Below, piece by piece: positions 18,284-26,967 of a stretch of DNA of 37,955 nucleotides; the stretch's first letter is position 1; the number at the start of each line of letters is the position of its first letter. The notes beneath the pieces are model-generated. The model was given only the letters and a program-made list of their open reading frames with translations, had not been told where the DNA came from and did no database searches. The position numbers were made by a program, and so were the translations under genes. Location: assembly GCA_913058215.1 (NCBI GenBank), contig CAJXQE010000018.1, positions 1-37,955 on the forward strand, in the 5' to 3' direction. Source of the DNA: an uncultured Verrucomicrobiales bacterium (GTDB taxonomy: Bacteria > Verrucomicrobiota > Verrucomicrobiia > Verrucomicrobiales > DEV007).

Positions 18284-19618
18284 ATGAGACTCTTTTCCAC
18301 AGTATTGATTTCACTTTTATCGGCAAACCTTTTTGCCGATCCGCTTCCTATCGATCCCCTCTGGAAGACCGATGCCTTCCGGAAGGCAATGACAGGAAGC
18401 TATGGGATCGATTCTCGAATTGAACCTCAGATTTCCATCGACGAAGAAGAGTTCCTGGATCTCGCAGCGAAAGAGATGGCTGCGGGGAATCGCGAGGCGG
18501 CTCTTAAGGTATTCACTGAGACATCCGTTCTTGAGAAAAGCCCGACTCTTCGCTTCGCACTCGCGAACCTCCAGTTTGAGCTCGACGACAAAGAGGCTGC
18601 GGTCGAGAATTTCAAAAAGGCCACCAAGCAGTTTCCGAACTTTCGTGATGCACATCGCAATCTGGCCATCGCCCTCGTCCAACTTGATGAAATTGAAGAG
18701 GCGAAAGGCCATTTGATTCGAGCGATTGAACTGGGCTCACGTGAGGGCCTGACGATGGGGTTGTTAGGATATTGCCACTCCGTCGATGAGAACTATCAGG
18801 CGGCGCTTCAGGCCTACCGCCTTGCGCAACTGACAATGCCGGGGGAAAGACAATGGATCATCGGAGAAGCACAGGCATTGCAGGCTCTCGATCAGTCCGC
18901 TGAAGCAGCCTCTCTCTATCGAAGCCTACTGAAAGAGTCCCCCGGAGAATCCCCGCTTTGGTTGAATCTGGCGAACGCCAACCTCCAGAATGAACAGCCC
19001 ATCTCCGCAATCGCTGAAATGGAAGTGGTCCGACGGCTGGGTAAATTAAACGGCCCGGCCCTCCTCTCCCTCGGTAACCTTTATCTGAATGAATCACTCG
19101 TCGAAGAAGCCGGCAGCGCCTACCTGGCTTCACTGGAAGGTTCCGAACCACCCACCCTGGACAAGCTTTTGAATTCCCTGGAATACCTGAGTGATCGACA
19201 ATTCTGGGGAATCGCCGGAGACTTCGCAAAAAGCATTCAGACAGTCTATCCCGATGCCAGGGATAAGCGACTCCCTCGATGCCTCGCACTAATCGAATTC
19301 GAAACGGGAAACCCGGGTTCGGCTCTGGCGAAAATCCAATCGCTCGTCGAATCCGATCCCCTCGACGGACAGTCCATCATTCTCTTGGCGCAATTTCACA
19401 GCAAGAGAGGCAAACGCGAAGAAGCTGAAATGCTTTTGGATCAGGCCGCCTTACTCACTGAACATCAGGCTGACGCTCTTATTGCTCACGGTAAACTTCT
19501 CGTCGAGAACGGCGATTACGAGAAAGCGTCACAAAAGATTTCCAGGGCCATTCAATTGAAGCCCTCCAACACGCTTCGTGAATATCTCTCCGCGGTTCAA
19601 AACCTGATCAGCGAGTAA
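18284..19618 (+). CDS. TPR-repeat periplasmic protein of the TonB2-type operon
   Basis: The 444-residue protein has a Sec signal peptide (MRLFSTVLISLLSANLFADP) and a series of tetratricopeptide repeats from about residue 50 to the end, for example RFALANLQFELDDKEAAVENFKKATKQ, HRNLAIALVQLDEIEEAKGHLIRAIEL and LIAHGKLLVENGDYEKASQKISRAI. It closes the operon three bases after tonB. Vibrio TonB2 operons likewise end in a TPR protein gene, and TPR proteins of this position are thought to aid complex assembly. Its 3' end overlaps the convergent methyltransferase gene by about 11 bases. Confidence 0.85.
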   Translation: MRLFSTVLISLLSANLFADPLPIDPLWKTDAFRKAMTGSYGIDSRIEPQISIDEEEFLDLAAKEMAAGNREAALKVFTETSVLEKSPTLRFALANLQFELDDKEAAVENFKKATKQFPNFRDAHRNLAIALVQLDEIEEAKGHLIRAIELGSREGLTMGLLGYCHSVDENYQAALQAYRLAQLTMPGERQWIIGEAQALQALDQSAEAASLYRSLLKESPGESPLWLNLANANLQNEQPISAIAEMEVVRRLGKLNGPALLSLGNLYLNESLVEEAGSAYLASLEGSEPPTLDKLLNSLEYLSDRQFWGIAGDFAKSIQTVYPDARDKRLPRCLALIEFETGNPGSALAKIQSLVESDPLDGQSIILLAQFHSKRGKREEAEMLLDQAALLTEHQADALIAHGKLLVENGDYEKASQKISRAIQLKPSNTLREYLSAVQNLISE

Positions 19619-20309
19619 AGCTGAGCAGGGAGTGAACTCCTGAATCCCACTCTTCGAGAAATTCCTGAGTTTGAAATCCGGCAGTTTTTCCCATCTCCAG
19701 AAGATGAGTATTTTCCTCAGGAAAGTCCGAAGTCATAATATGATGGCGGATTTGTTCCTTCTCACGCAGGCTCATCTCAGTCCACTCTGATTCGATCCAA
19801 TCCAGGTATCGCTGCAGGGTAACGCTACGTGGTAATCCGGGAGGGCGAACACAGTCGAACAGGAGCAAACGCCCTGATTCTGCTAAGCGCTTACTACATG
19901 CATTGAAGAATTCCTGTTTCTCCCCTGCCTGTAGATGATGCAGCGAAAAGCCGGCGAGAATCAAGTCAAAGGAGGGCCCTTCATTTTTCAAATATGCCAA
20001 TAGATCCGACTCAATGAACATCCCGCGGATGCTCGTTTTCGCGATCATGTCTTCTGCCTTTGATAGCGCCATACCCGAAGAGTCTACCCCAGTCAAAGAC
20101 ACCTCAGGTATCCCATCAAAGACCTTCGATGTGACTTCCATGTCCCCGCAACCCAGATCCAGAACCCTCAGAGGAGAACACCCTGCCACTTCCGTGGCCA
20201 GTCTCCCGGCAATTTCGACATGAGACATGTAGTCGCAATCAATCACCTTCCGGTAAATCGCCCACTGCTCAGTAAAAATAGCGTCACTGGATATTCCGAC
20301 TTCACTCAT
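19608..20309 (-). CDS. class I SAM-dependent methyltransferase
   Basis: The protein of about 233 residues has the full class I methyltransferase signature: motif I VLDLGCGDMEVTSKVF, the acidic end of strand two (LTGVDSSGMAL), FIESDLLAYL and motif II/III FDLILAGFSLHHLQAGEKQEFFNACSKRLAESGRLLLFD. It is soluble and belongs to the Methyltransf_25/12 type; the substrate is unknown. The start at 20307-20309 (MSEVGISSDAIFTEQWAIY) is preferred over an ATG eight codons upstream. It is convergent with the TonB operon and the two coding regions overlap by about 11 bases, so there is no room for a terminator between them. Confidence 0.85.
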   Translation of the reverse strand: MSEVGISSDAIFTEQWAIYRKVIDCDYMSHVEIAGRLATEVAGCSPLRVLDLGCGDMEVTSKVFDGIPEVSLTGVDSSGMALSKAEDMIAKTSIRGMFIESDLLAYLKNEGPSFDLILAGFSLHHLQAGEKQEFFNACSKRLAESGRLLLFDCVRPPGLPRSVTLQRYLDWIESEWTEMSLREKEQIRHHIMTSDFPEENTHLLEMGKTAGFQTQEFLEEWDSGVHSLLSFTR

Positions 20310-20361
20310 CGCAGAAGAACTACCATCGATCACAATAGTTCACAGAGAAAAACCGAGCACG

Positions 20362-20390
20362 TTGACAATTTCCGTGAAATTCGGCACAAT
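20362..20390 (+). promoter_or_regulatory. candidate sigma-70 promoter before the NAGPA-like gene
   Basis: TTGACA at 20362-20367 is a perfect -35 box, and CACAAT follows at the ideal 17-base spacing as a 4/6 match to the -10 box. The ATG at 20404 would then be only about 7 bases from the start of transcription, giving an almost leaderless mRNA. This was read by eye only. Confidence 0.35.
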
Positions 20391-20403
20391 CTTATTCTGT
20401 AAA

Positions 20404-21213
20404 ATGACCGATTTCACCCTCTTTCCCCGACTGCGCTCCGCATTCTCTCGGCTTTTCGCAACAGCACTCGCTTTGCTTATTATCCAGACAGGTAAAGCTG
20501 AGACTGTGGTCTTTGAAGACACAGCTTACTATGTCTACCATCACGACCCGGCAAAAGAGAAACTGGAGCTCTGGCTGTCTGAGGGACCGGGAAAGCCCAA
20601 CACCTTTCCCAAAGTTGAGGCAAGGGCTAAATCCGCCGGGCGGAAACTCAAATTTGCTCTCAACTCCGGAATCTTCGAAGGAAACTTCATGCCCTCCGGC
20701 CTTCACATTTCTGAAGGGAAATTGATCACCAAAATCAATACCAAAGAGTTCGTCAAAACCCGTGAAGGAGAGTTCACTCCCAATTTTTTCCTCAAACCGA
20801 ATGGAATCTTCTTTCTCCACCAAAGTGGAGTTCCCGGGATCATGGAGACCGGGAGTTTCGCAAAAACAAAACAAGAAATTCCCCGCCTCGCAACTCAGTC
20901 GGGCCCCCTGCTCGTCAACAACAACACCATCCATCCAATCCTTACGAAAGACTCCACCAGCAGGCGCTATCGAAACGGAGTCGGTTTCACCAAAGAGGGA
21001 AAGATCTTCTTTGCCTGCTCCGTTCTCGACCGGGAAATCGGACTGAGCAATCTCTACAACTTTGCCGCATTGTTCCGCGACAAACTCAAATGTCCCAATG
21101 CCCTCTATCTGGACGGTGACCTTTCCTATGTCTTCATCGATGACGAGACGCCTCCCCTGAAAGAGACCAATTGGTTCGCTGGGATTTTCGTAGTCACAGA
21201 ACCGGCGAAGTGA
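20404..21213 (+). CDS. secreted phosphodiester glycosidase-like protein (NAGPA/DUF2233)
   Basis: The 269-residue protein has an N-terminal export signal (about residues 1-33, RLFATALALLIIQTGKAE) and a NAGPA-type domain. Family motifs are FALNSGIFEGNFMPSGLHISEGK (about 85-107), TQSGPLLVNNNTIHP, RNGVGFTKEGKIFFACS and ALYLDGDLSYVF (about 237-248), equivalent to the LDGG segment of phosphodiester glycosidases that remove sugar caps from phosphates. It probably acts in the periplasm or outside on an envelope or environmental glycan phosphate; the substrate is inferred. A TTG start at 20362 is possible but the ATG fits the signal peptide better. It is followed by the sulfatase gene after 160 bases. 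Confidence 0.82.
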   Translation: MTDFTLFPRLRSAFSRLFATALALLIIQTGKAETVVFEDTAYYVYHHDPAKEKLELWLSEGPGKPNTFPKVEARAKSAGRKLKFALNSGIFEGNFMPSGLHISEGKLITKINTKEFVKTREGEFTPNFFLKPNGIFFLHQSGVPGIMETGSFAKTKQEIPRLATQSGPLLVNNNTIHPILTKDSTSRRYRNGVGFTKEGKIFFACSVLDREIGLSNLYNFAALFRDKLKCPNALYLDGDLSYVFIDDETPPLKETNWFAGIFVVTEPAK

Positions 21214-21377
21214 ACCGACGCGGCTCAAGGAAAGCAGAACACTCTGGAAAGGATTTGGTGAAAAAAACAAAAGCAGTAGGGCATAGGGCGATCCTGTTGA
21301 GCGAGTGCACGCTTGGCGCAAAACGGTCCCCTCAAAACCTGCGGCACGTCCAGTTTTCGCCACTACACTGAGACGTG

Positions 21378-22856
21378 ATGAAAAATCTACTTTCTGCCTT
21401 TCGGAGGTCCCTTCCCCGGATCACTTGTTTACTCTTCCTATTCACTTTCACCTTACCGGCAACTGCTGCTGACCGGCCTAACATTCTCCTCATTGTCTCC
21501 GACGATCAGGGCTACAACGATCTCGGCATACTCGGAAATGGAATCATCACTCCGGCCCTCGACCGACTCGCCGCAGAAGGAACCCGGTTGACGAACTTTT
21601 ATGTTTCCTGGCCGGCATGCACCCCAAGCCGGGCCTCTCTCCTCACCGGACGCTACCCACAGCGAAATGGCATTTACGACATGATCCGAAATGAAGCACC
21701 TGACTATGGGCACAAGTATTCGCCGGCGGAATACGAGGTCACCTTTGAAAGGATAGGTGGAATGGACCTTCGCGAAACCATCCTTCCGGCTTACCTCAAA
21801 ACGTCGGGATACCTCAGCGGCATCTACGGAAAGTGGGATCTGGGAACACTGAAACGCTTTCTCCCGACCAACAAGGGCTTCGACGATTTCTACGGATTCG
21901 TAAACACCGGCATCGACTACTACACCCACGAGAGATACGGCGTCCCCAGCATGTTCCGAAATCTGGAACCAACAGAGTCAGACAAGGGCACCTACTGCAC
22001 CACCCTTTTTGAGCAGGAAGCTCTTCGATTTTTAGATCAGCACGCTGGTGCGGAGCATCCTTTCTTTCTCTATGTTCCTTTCAACGCCCCTCACGGTTCT
22101 TCCGCTCTCGAACCCGAAATTCGCTCAGGAGTCCAGGCTCCGGACAAGTTCAAGAAACTGTATCCCCCTGTGGAGAAGGAGTACAAAGAAATTAAAAAGT
22201 TTCGCTATGCAAGCCCTGCGAAAGTCCTCACCACCGAAGCCAAAGTGCGAAACTATCGCGCCGCGGTCAGCTGTATGGATGATTCGATTAGGAAAATGTT
22301 AGACAGTCTAGACAAGATGAAGCTTTCAGAGAATACCATCGTCATCTTTTTCAGCGACAACGGTGGTTCCGGTGGAGCAGACAACTCTCCTCTTCGCGGA
22401 CGAAAAGCCCAAATGTGGGAAGGTGGGATCCGGGTCCCATGTCTCGTACGATGGCCCGACGGAAAAATTCCAGCAGGGGCAGTGAACGATGCATTTCTCA
22501 CCAGTCTCGAAATCGTTCCAAGCCTGGCCGAAGCAACGGAAACAAGCCTGCCGGAATCCGATCACTTCGATGGATACAATTGGTGGCCCGTTCTTCGAGG
22601 GGAGACCCAAGAATCACCCCGAAACGACATGTTTTGGAAGCGACGCGATCAACTCGGCGCACGAGTCGGCCATTGGAAATGGGTCGACATGGGAGGCAAA
22701 TCGGGCGGACTCTTTGACTTGAGCAAAGACATTGCGGAAAAGAACGATCTATCAAAATCTCATCCGGAAAAATTGAAGGAACTGAAGGCCGCCTTCAACA
22801 ATTGGCTCAAGAAAATGGAAGCCACTGAACCGCGCGGGCCATTTCGCGACTTCTAA
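21378..22856 (+). CDS. secreted type I sulfatase (arylsulfatase family)
   Basis: The 492-residue protein has a signal peptide (about residues 1-31, ending ATAA) and a formylglycine-dependent sulfatase domain. The metal site begins with NILLIVSDDQGYNDLG (D42 and D43). The activation motif is CTPSRASLLTGRYP with the modified cysteine at C81. Later motifs are IYGKWDLG (where the usual GKWHLG has D instead of H), PFFLYVPFNAPHG and VIFFSDNGGSGG. It should release sulfate from a carbohydrate or aryl ester outside the cytoplasm. The maturation enzyme (FGE or anSME) is not in the window. The ATG at 21378 is used; the GTG just before it is in frame. Confidence 0.92.
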   Translation: MKNLLSAFRRSLPRITCLLFLFTFTLPATAADRPNILLIVSDDQGYNDLGILGNGIITPALDRLAAEGTRLTNFYVSWPACTPSRASLLTGRYPQRNGIYDMIRNEAPDYGHKYSPAEYEVTFERIGGMDLRETILPAYLKTSGYLSGIYGKWDLGTLKRFLPTNKGFDDFYGFVNTGIDYYTHERYGVPSMFRNLEPTESDKGTYCTTLFEQEALRFLDQHAGAEHPFFLYVPFNAPHGSSALEPEIRSGVQAPDKFKKLYPPVEKEYKEIKKFRYASPAKVLTTEAKVRNYRAAVSCMDDSIRKMLDSLDKMKLSENTIVIFFSDNGGSGGADNSPLRGRKAQMWEGGIRVPCLVRWPDGKIPAGAVNDAFLTSLEIVPSLAEATETSLPESDHFDGYNWWPVLRGETQESPRNDMFWKRRDQLGARVGHWKWVDMGGKSGGLFDLSKDIAEKNDLSKSHPEKLKELKAAFNNWLKKMEATEPRGPFRDF

Positions 22857-22972
22857 GGGGAAGGTCGTCATCCACGGCATTCACTCATGCTCATGAAGCT
22901 CCGGCGGATAGGCTGCTGCCTGATTCGGCGAATGAAGCCGCCCCTTGAGGAAGCTTTCGCAAAAGAGAACGG

Positions 22973-23608
22973 CTACTTTGAAATTGCGGGGACCATTTTC
23001 CGGGTGGAAAAAGCGGTGGTCTCCGGTGTTTCAATCAAGGGAATGATGTAGGTCATTTGTCCCTCGAATTCTCTCGGAATCCAGTTTTTCGGGATTCTAG
23101 CAGAATCTACTTTGCCAGTTGGAACCAGCAAATACTCTACGCCGTTCTCATCCACGAAACCTTTTTTCGCTTCCCGTTTTTCCGGACCAAGCTCTGCCCC
23201 GTCCTTCAACTTTTTCTCACTGGCACCGGTTTGGCCCTGTCGCTTAACTTGATCGTCTGGCAGAGCTTTATTTGCGGCATCACCTGAACGGTCAACAGCC
23301 TTGCCATCACGTCCAATCAATCTGCGCAGCTTTTCTTTCTGCTCAGCCAGCAATTGAAGCCGTGGGTTCAGTATTGCGGGATGAAAATCGCCATGGAGCA
23401 AAGCGAGTTGCTTCAGACCTTCGAAGGATTCCTCCGTGGCTTGATATGCTTTCAGGAACTCACCCTTTTCCTCCAACTCCTTTGCCTGCTTCGCTTTTAC
23501 AAAAGCACGATACCAAATGTCATTGGGATCCCCCGCCTTCTTGTCATCCGCAGAAAGCAATCCACCACAAACAAAGACCGCCAATAAAACTAAGATCCAC
23601 TCCTTCAT
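22973..23608 (-). CDS. hypothetical secreted protein, related to the neighbour at 23662-24435
   Basis: The 211-residue protein has a Sec signal peptide (MKEWILVLLAVFVCGGLLSA). The first mature half, DPNDIWYRAFVKAKQAKELEEKGEFLKAYQATEESFEGLKQLA, is helical and similar in arrangement to the first half of the neighbouring upstream gene product (DPASEIWENAYAWLQTGQNLEEQEQWALAQGSYIEAHRKLQ). A Lys/Glu-rich linker (about 100-140) follows, then a short C-terminal domain with GVEYLLVPTGKVDSARIPKNW. I do not recognise a named family. It lies 53 bases after its relative and they probably form one transcription unit. Confidence 0.65.
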   Translation of the reverse strand: MKEWILVLLAVFVCGGLLSADDKKAGDPNDIWYRAFVKAKQAKELEEKGEFLKAYQATEESFEGLKQLALLHGDFHPAILNPRLQLLAEQKEKLRRLIGRDGKAVDRSGDAANKALPDDQVKRQGQTGASEKKLKDGAELGPEKREAKKGFVDENGVEYLLVPTGKVDSARIPKNWIPREFEGQMTYIIPLIETPETTAFSTRKMVPAISK

Positions 23609-23661
23609 CGTAGAACCATTCTATGGAAAACGTCGTTCGAACTCAAGGTGAAAATCCAGCC

Positions 23662-24435
23662 TTACTCTGCGCTCGCAGGGGCTTCTGAACCTCCTGAAAC
23701 ACCATTACCGACAGGATCTCCATCCGGACCTTCGACCTTCGGTAAAACAGGCTCCTGAATCAGGGAAACTGGAGGGAATAATTCAGGAGACATCTCCCCC
23801 ACCTCCTCCTGAGGAAGGTCTGACAGTTTTACAAATTGGGTCGTACCCCAATCCACCGTATCCGCGAGAGTTCGCCTTTGGAGGCTGCGACGTTCCCGGT
23901 TCAAGGTTTCACTCAACCACAATATATGGTTCTCCAGACGCTTGTACTGAGAATCAATTGCACTCCGAATCTCAGTTGGCTCAGCCTCAATCACCTCTTC
24001 CAGAATACTCATGGCAAACTCCAGGGTATCCAGTGACTCTTTGTAGTTCCGCGAATAACGCTTTTCGACACCCGTCTCCATTGAATCAATGAAGTCGAGA
24101 TACTTCACCGTGATTTCATGATCTTTCGTCTCCAGTTTTTCCTGATTTTCCTTCAACTTTTCCTCCAAAGACTCGACCCGGTAATTTACAAGAACACTTT
24201 CAAAGGCCGGATACTCGGAAGCCACGCGCTGCAGTTTTCGATGCGCCTCGATATAACTCCCCTGAGCCAAAGCCCACTGCTCCTGCTCTTCCAAATTCTG
24301 ACCGGTCTGAAGCCAGGCATATGCGTTCTCCCAAATCTCAGAGGCCGGATCCTTAACATCCTGACCGAACGAGATATCCGAAAGCAGCAAGACTGCGACG
24401 GCTGCTGCAAGCAGGGCTGTCAATTTTCGAAACAT
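23662..24435 (-). CDS. hypothetical secreted coiled-coil protein
   Basis: From the ATG at 24433-24435 the 257-residue protein begins with a Sec signal (MFRKLTALLAAAVAVLLLSDISFGQ). The mature part is almost wholly helical with coiled-coil character (VESLEEKLKENQEKLETKDHEITVK), then a Pro/Glu/Gly-rich tail (EPVLPKVEGPDGDPVGNGVSGGSEAPASAE) that looks disordered. The N-terminal 70 residues resemble those of the next gene, suggesting an old duplication. The open frame to 24498 upstream reads as non-coding. No function can be assigned; such proteins are common as lineage-specific envelope proteins. Confidence 0.65.
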   Translation of the reverse strand: MFRKLTALLAAAVAVLLLSDISFGQDVKDPASEIWENAYAWLQTGQNLEEQEQWALAQGSYIEAHRKLQRVASEYPAFESVLVNYRVESLEEKLKENQEKLETKDHEITVKYLDFIDSMETGVEKRYSRNYKESLDTLEFAMSILEEVIEAEPTEIRSAIDSQYKRLENHILWLSETLNRERRSLQRRTLADTVDWGTTQFVKLSDLPQEEVGEMSPELFPPVSLIQEPVLPKVEGPDGDPVGNGVSGGSEAPASAE

Positions 24436-24636
24436 AGATACGTGGAATAGGGAATATGGAAGGCTATCGACGATAGCGCAGAGACATTCGTCTCGCAAAT
24501 TGCACCTGTATGGCTCGCGAATATCATCCCACTCTTTTCCACCATCCTGAAGTGCGAGTTACACCTCAAAATATGACCTGGTTCCCGCACACAGGAGATT
24601 GACCTTTTCACCAGAAAATGAGATCATATTTCCAGT

Positions 24637-26073
24637 ATGACAGATCTCTCGAAAGAATCCTTAACCACTCGCCGCAAAGCTATCAAAACTGCAGCTGGAG
24701 CCTCTGTGCTCGCGGGTATTTCTATTCCTCACGTTCACGCTCAATCGAACGAAGAAGTAAAAATCTCCCTGATCGGTTGCGGTGGACGTGGCACAGGCGC
24801 TGTTAAAAATGCGCTTTCGGTTTCCGGCGCTCTCGGACCTCTCAAACTCCACGCCATGGCTGATGTCTTCGATGACAAGATGGAGAGATCTTACGAAACC
24901 CTCGCCAAGGACAAACAGGTTGGAGACAAGATCGACGTGAGTCCGGAGCGTCGCTTCATCGGATTCGATGGTTACAAAAAGGCAATGGATGCCTTGAACC
25001 CCGGTGATATCGCCATTCTCACTACTCCCTGTGCATTCCGTTGGCCCATGTTTGAATACGCCGTGGAAAAAGGTCTCAACGTTTTCATGGAAAAGCCAGT
25101 CATTCAGGACGGCTTCTCCGCCCGAAAAATGCTCGAGATCAATAAGAAGGCCAAGGAGAAAGGTCTCAAGGTCGGAGTCGGCCTGATGTGTCGTCACTGC
25201 AAATCCCGGAATGCTCTCAAGGAGCGGATCGATGCCGGCGATATCGGTGACATCACCTTTATGCGCTCCTACCGGATGCAGGGCCCGATTGGTTCCTGTT
25301 TCACTCCGGTCAACGACACCGACATGAGCGAACTGATGTATCAGATTCGAAGATTCCACAGCTTCATCTGGCTGAGTGGCGGTGCTTACAGTGATTTCTT
25401 CATTCACGGCATCGACGAGATGTGCATGATGAAAAACGACTTCCCGATCAAGGCTCAGGCAGTCGGAGGTCGCCATTACAAAGACATCGATCAGAACGGT
25501 GAAATGGTGGAAGCTGTTGATCAGAACTTCGACAGCTACGGAGTGGAATACACCTTCGCTGACGGCGCAAAAATGATTTACGACGGTCGTAATATGAAAG
25601 GAAACTATCAGGAGTTTGCCGCCTATGCCCATGGAACCAAGGGCTCAGCTGTCATCTCCAGCGCCGGACATGTTCCTGCCCGCTCCCGTATCTACAAAGA
25701 TCAACGGATCGACACTAACTGGCGCGCCAAATCGGACAACATCAGTTGGTCTTTCCCAACCGGTCCCCGCGATGCCAGTCTTGAAGGGAATCCCTACGAC
25801 ATCGAGTGGGAAGTCCTCATCGACGCGATCCGCAACAACAAGGATCACAACGAAGTCGATCGTGGAGTAGCCGCCAGTGTCACAACCTCGATGGGACGAA
25901 TGGCAGCGCACACCGGACAGGAAGTCTCCTACGACCAAATGCTCAACAGTGAACATGTCATGGCACCCGGAGTGGAGAATCTCACACTGGAAAGCGACTC
26001 TCCTCTCATGCCTGACGAAAACGGTCGCTACGCCAAACCTGAGCCCGGCATCAAAAAGGATCGCGAGTATTGA
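24637..26073 (+). CDS. Tat-exported Gfo/Idh/MocA family oxidoreductase
   Basis: The 478-residue protein has a twin-arginine leader, TTRRKAIKTAAGASVLAG (residues 10-27), so it should be folded with its cofactor and exported. The NAD(P)-binding Rossmann fold starts at VKISLIGCGGRGTGAVKNAL (about 41-60). The catalytic-lysine motif EKPV occurs in NVFMEKPVIQD (about 147), and the C-terminal alpha/beta domain has GGAYSDFFIHGIDEM with the His/Asp pair typical of sugar dehydrogenases in this family. The substrate is probably a carbohydrate derivative and is not predictable from sequence. Exported members are abundant in Planctomycetes and Verrucomicrobia beside sulfatases. A clear terminator follows. 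Confidence 0.9.
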   Translation: MTDLSKESLTTRRKAIKTAAGASVLAGISIPHVHAQSNEEVKISLIGCGGRGTGAVKNALSVSGALGPLKLHAMADVFDDKMERSYETLAKDKQVGDKIDVSPERRFIGFDGYKKAMDALNPGDIAILTTPCAFRWPMFEYAVEKGLNVFMEKPVIQDGFSARKMLEINKKAKEKGLKVGVGLMCRHCKSRNALKERIDAGDIGDITFMRSYRMQGPIGSCFTPVNDTDMSELMYQIRRFHSFIWLSGGAYSDFFIHGIDEMCMMKNDFPIKAQAVGGRHYKDIDQNGEMVEAVDQNFDSYGVEYTFADGAKMIYDGRNMKGNYQEFAAYAHGTKGSAVISSAGHVPARSRIYKDQRIDTNWRAKSDNISWSFPTGPRDASLEGNPYDIEWEVLIDAIRNNKDHNEVDRGVAASVTTSMGRMAAHTGQEVSYDQMLNSEHVMAPGVENLTLESDSPLMPDENGRYAKPEPGIKKDREY

Positions 26074-26106
26074 TTCGCTTCCGGTTTCAGTTTGAAATCA
26101 ATTCCG

Positions 26107-26139
26107 AAAAAGCCTTCCCAAATCGGGAAGGCTTTTTTT
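26107..26139 (+). terminator. rho-independent terminator of the Gfo/Idh gene
   Basis: AAAAAGCCTTCCC and GGGAAGGCTTTTTTT form a perfect stem around an AAATC loop, ending in seven T. It lies 34 bases past the stop codon. Confidence 0.96.
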
Positions 26140-26234
26140 GTGGGATTCAAGGAAGGAAATCAGGACTACAGCGTTCCCCTCACACTAACTTTCGAGACGA
26201 CGAGGTGCGGATCATCCGTGGCTGGTTCGCACTC

Positions 26235-26729
26235 TTAGTTCCAATCAGTATAGAGCTTGAGAAGCAGGTTCCCATTGTTCAGCTTCCAAACCTCGACATG
26301 GAGCCAGTCGCCCACTGGCGAAGTGCAACTGAGCATATACTCGGGACTCGCCGCGCCTTCCCAATTCTTTTTCAACTTGGCGTATTCCTCGTTGCCCGGA
26401 ACAAACGTCTTGGCGTCTCTCGGCCAGACGTTCCATCCATTAACCGTTGGACTCCCCGCCTTCTTGATTGGTTGCCTGCGTTCTGTAATCTCTAAGTTCT
26501 GAAGAAATGCCTCCAAGTCGATTGCACTGACTTCGCAAAGAGTCACTATACCCCGGTCAGGAATGTCTAAATCTTCATTGCCGCTATTCTGAATATTCTT
26601 TGCCGAATCAGGGAGAACCAATCCGTGCTTCGTTTTGATAATCTGCAACACCGTCGATTTCGGGATGGAGGCAAATATCGAAGAGCCGATGACGACAAAT
26701 AAAGCTACGATGAGAGGTAGAGTCTTCAT
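26235..26729 (-). CDS. hypothetical secreted protein, possible cassette-type gene
   Basis: The product of about 164 residues from the ATG at 26727-26729 starts with a signal peptide (MKTLPLIVALFVVIGSSIFA). The mature part includes VLQIIKTKHGLVLPDSAKNIQNSG, a motif of small secreted proteins in which a helix precedes a predicted pocket, and ends HVEVWKLNNGNLLLKLYTDWN. No named family is recognised. An ATG eight codons upstream is less likely. It is the left-most of four small leftward genes; no clear attC site was found on either side, so whether it belongs to the cassette cluster is open. Confidence 0.6.
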   Translation of the reverse strand: MKTLPLIVALFVVIGSSIFASIPKSTVLQIIKTKHGLVLPDSAKNIQNSGNEDLDIPDRGIVTLCEVSAIDLEAFLQNLEITERRQPIKKAGSPTVNGWNVWPRDAKTFVPGNEEYAKLKKNWEGAASPEYMLSCTSPVGDWLHVEVWKLNNGNLLLKLYTDWN

Positions 26730-26925
26730 ATTCCTGCCTAAGGTTTTGCCCAATCCTGGAGCGCAGTCCCGTTTCGAGAATAAGGATTCGAATCAGGCAA
26801 GTCAATCAACTCGCGACGGGATCGAGCTTGCCATCGTTGGCTTGTTTGCCCAACGGGGCGCAGGTCAGATCTGTCCCTCCACCGGTTCGACACTTGTCTC
26901 GACTTCTGCGGTCGTATCCCTCATT

Positions 26926-26956
26926 CCCCCCCGGAACCGCTCATGCTTCCGGGTTT
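26926..26956. repeat. hairpin at the left edge of the cassette cluster
   Basis: CCCGGAA and TTCCGGG form an inverted repeat around a ten-base loop just beyond the acetyltransferase stop. About 75 bases further left is GCCCAAC, which fits the attC R-box consensus RYYYAAC, but no matching complementary arm was found. It may be the decayed left end of the array. Confidence 0.35.
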
Positions 26957-26967
26957 AGATTCCTCAG

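Noticed and set aside
20392..21363. 323-codon open frame antisense to the NAGPA-like gene
   Set aside because: The opposite frame carries clear DUF2233 motifs and a signal peptide; this one has none.
24661..25632. 323-codon open frame antisense to the Gfo/Idh gene
   Set aside because: Shadow of a well-identified gene; composition is unlike real proteins.
26150..26240. Further attC site left of the gene at 26235-26729
   Set aside because: CACTAAC/GTTAGTG-like words and a CGGAT-ATCCG palindrome exist, but boxes and arms do not align into an attC fold.
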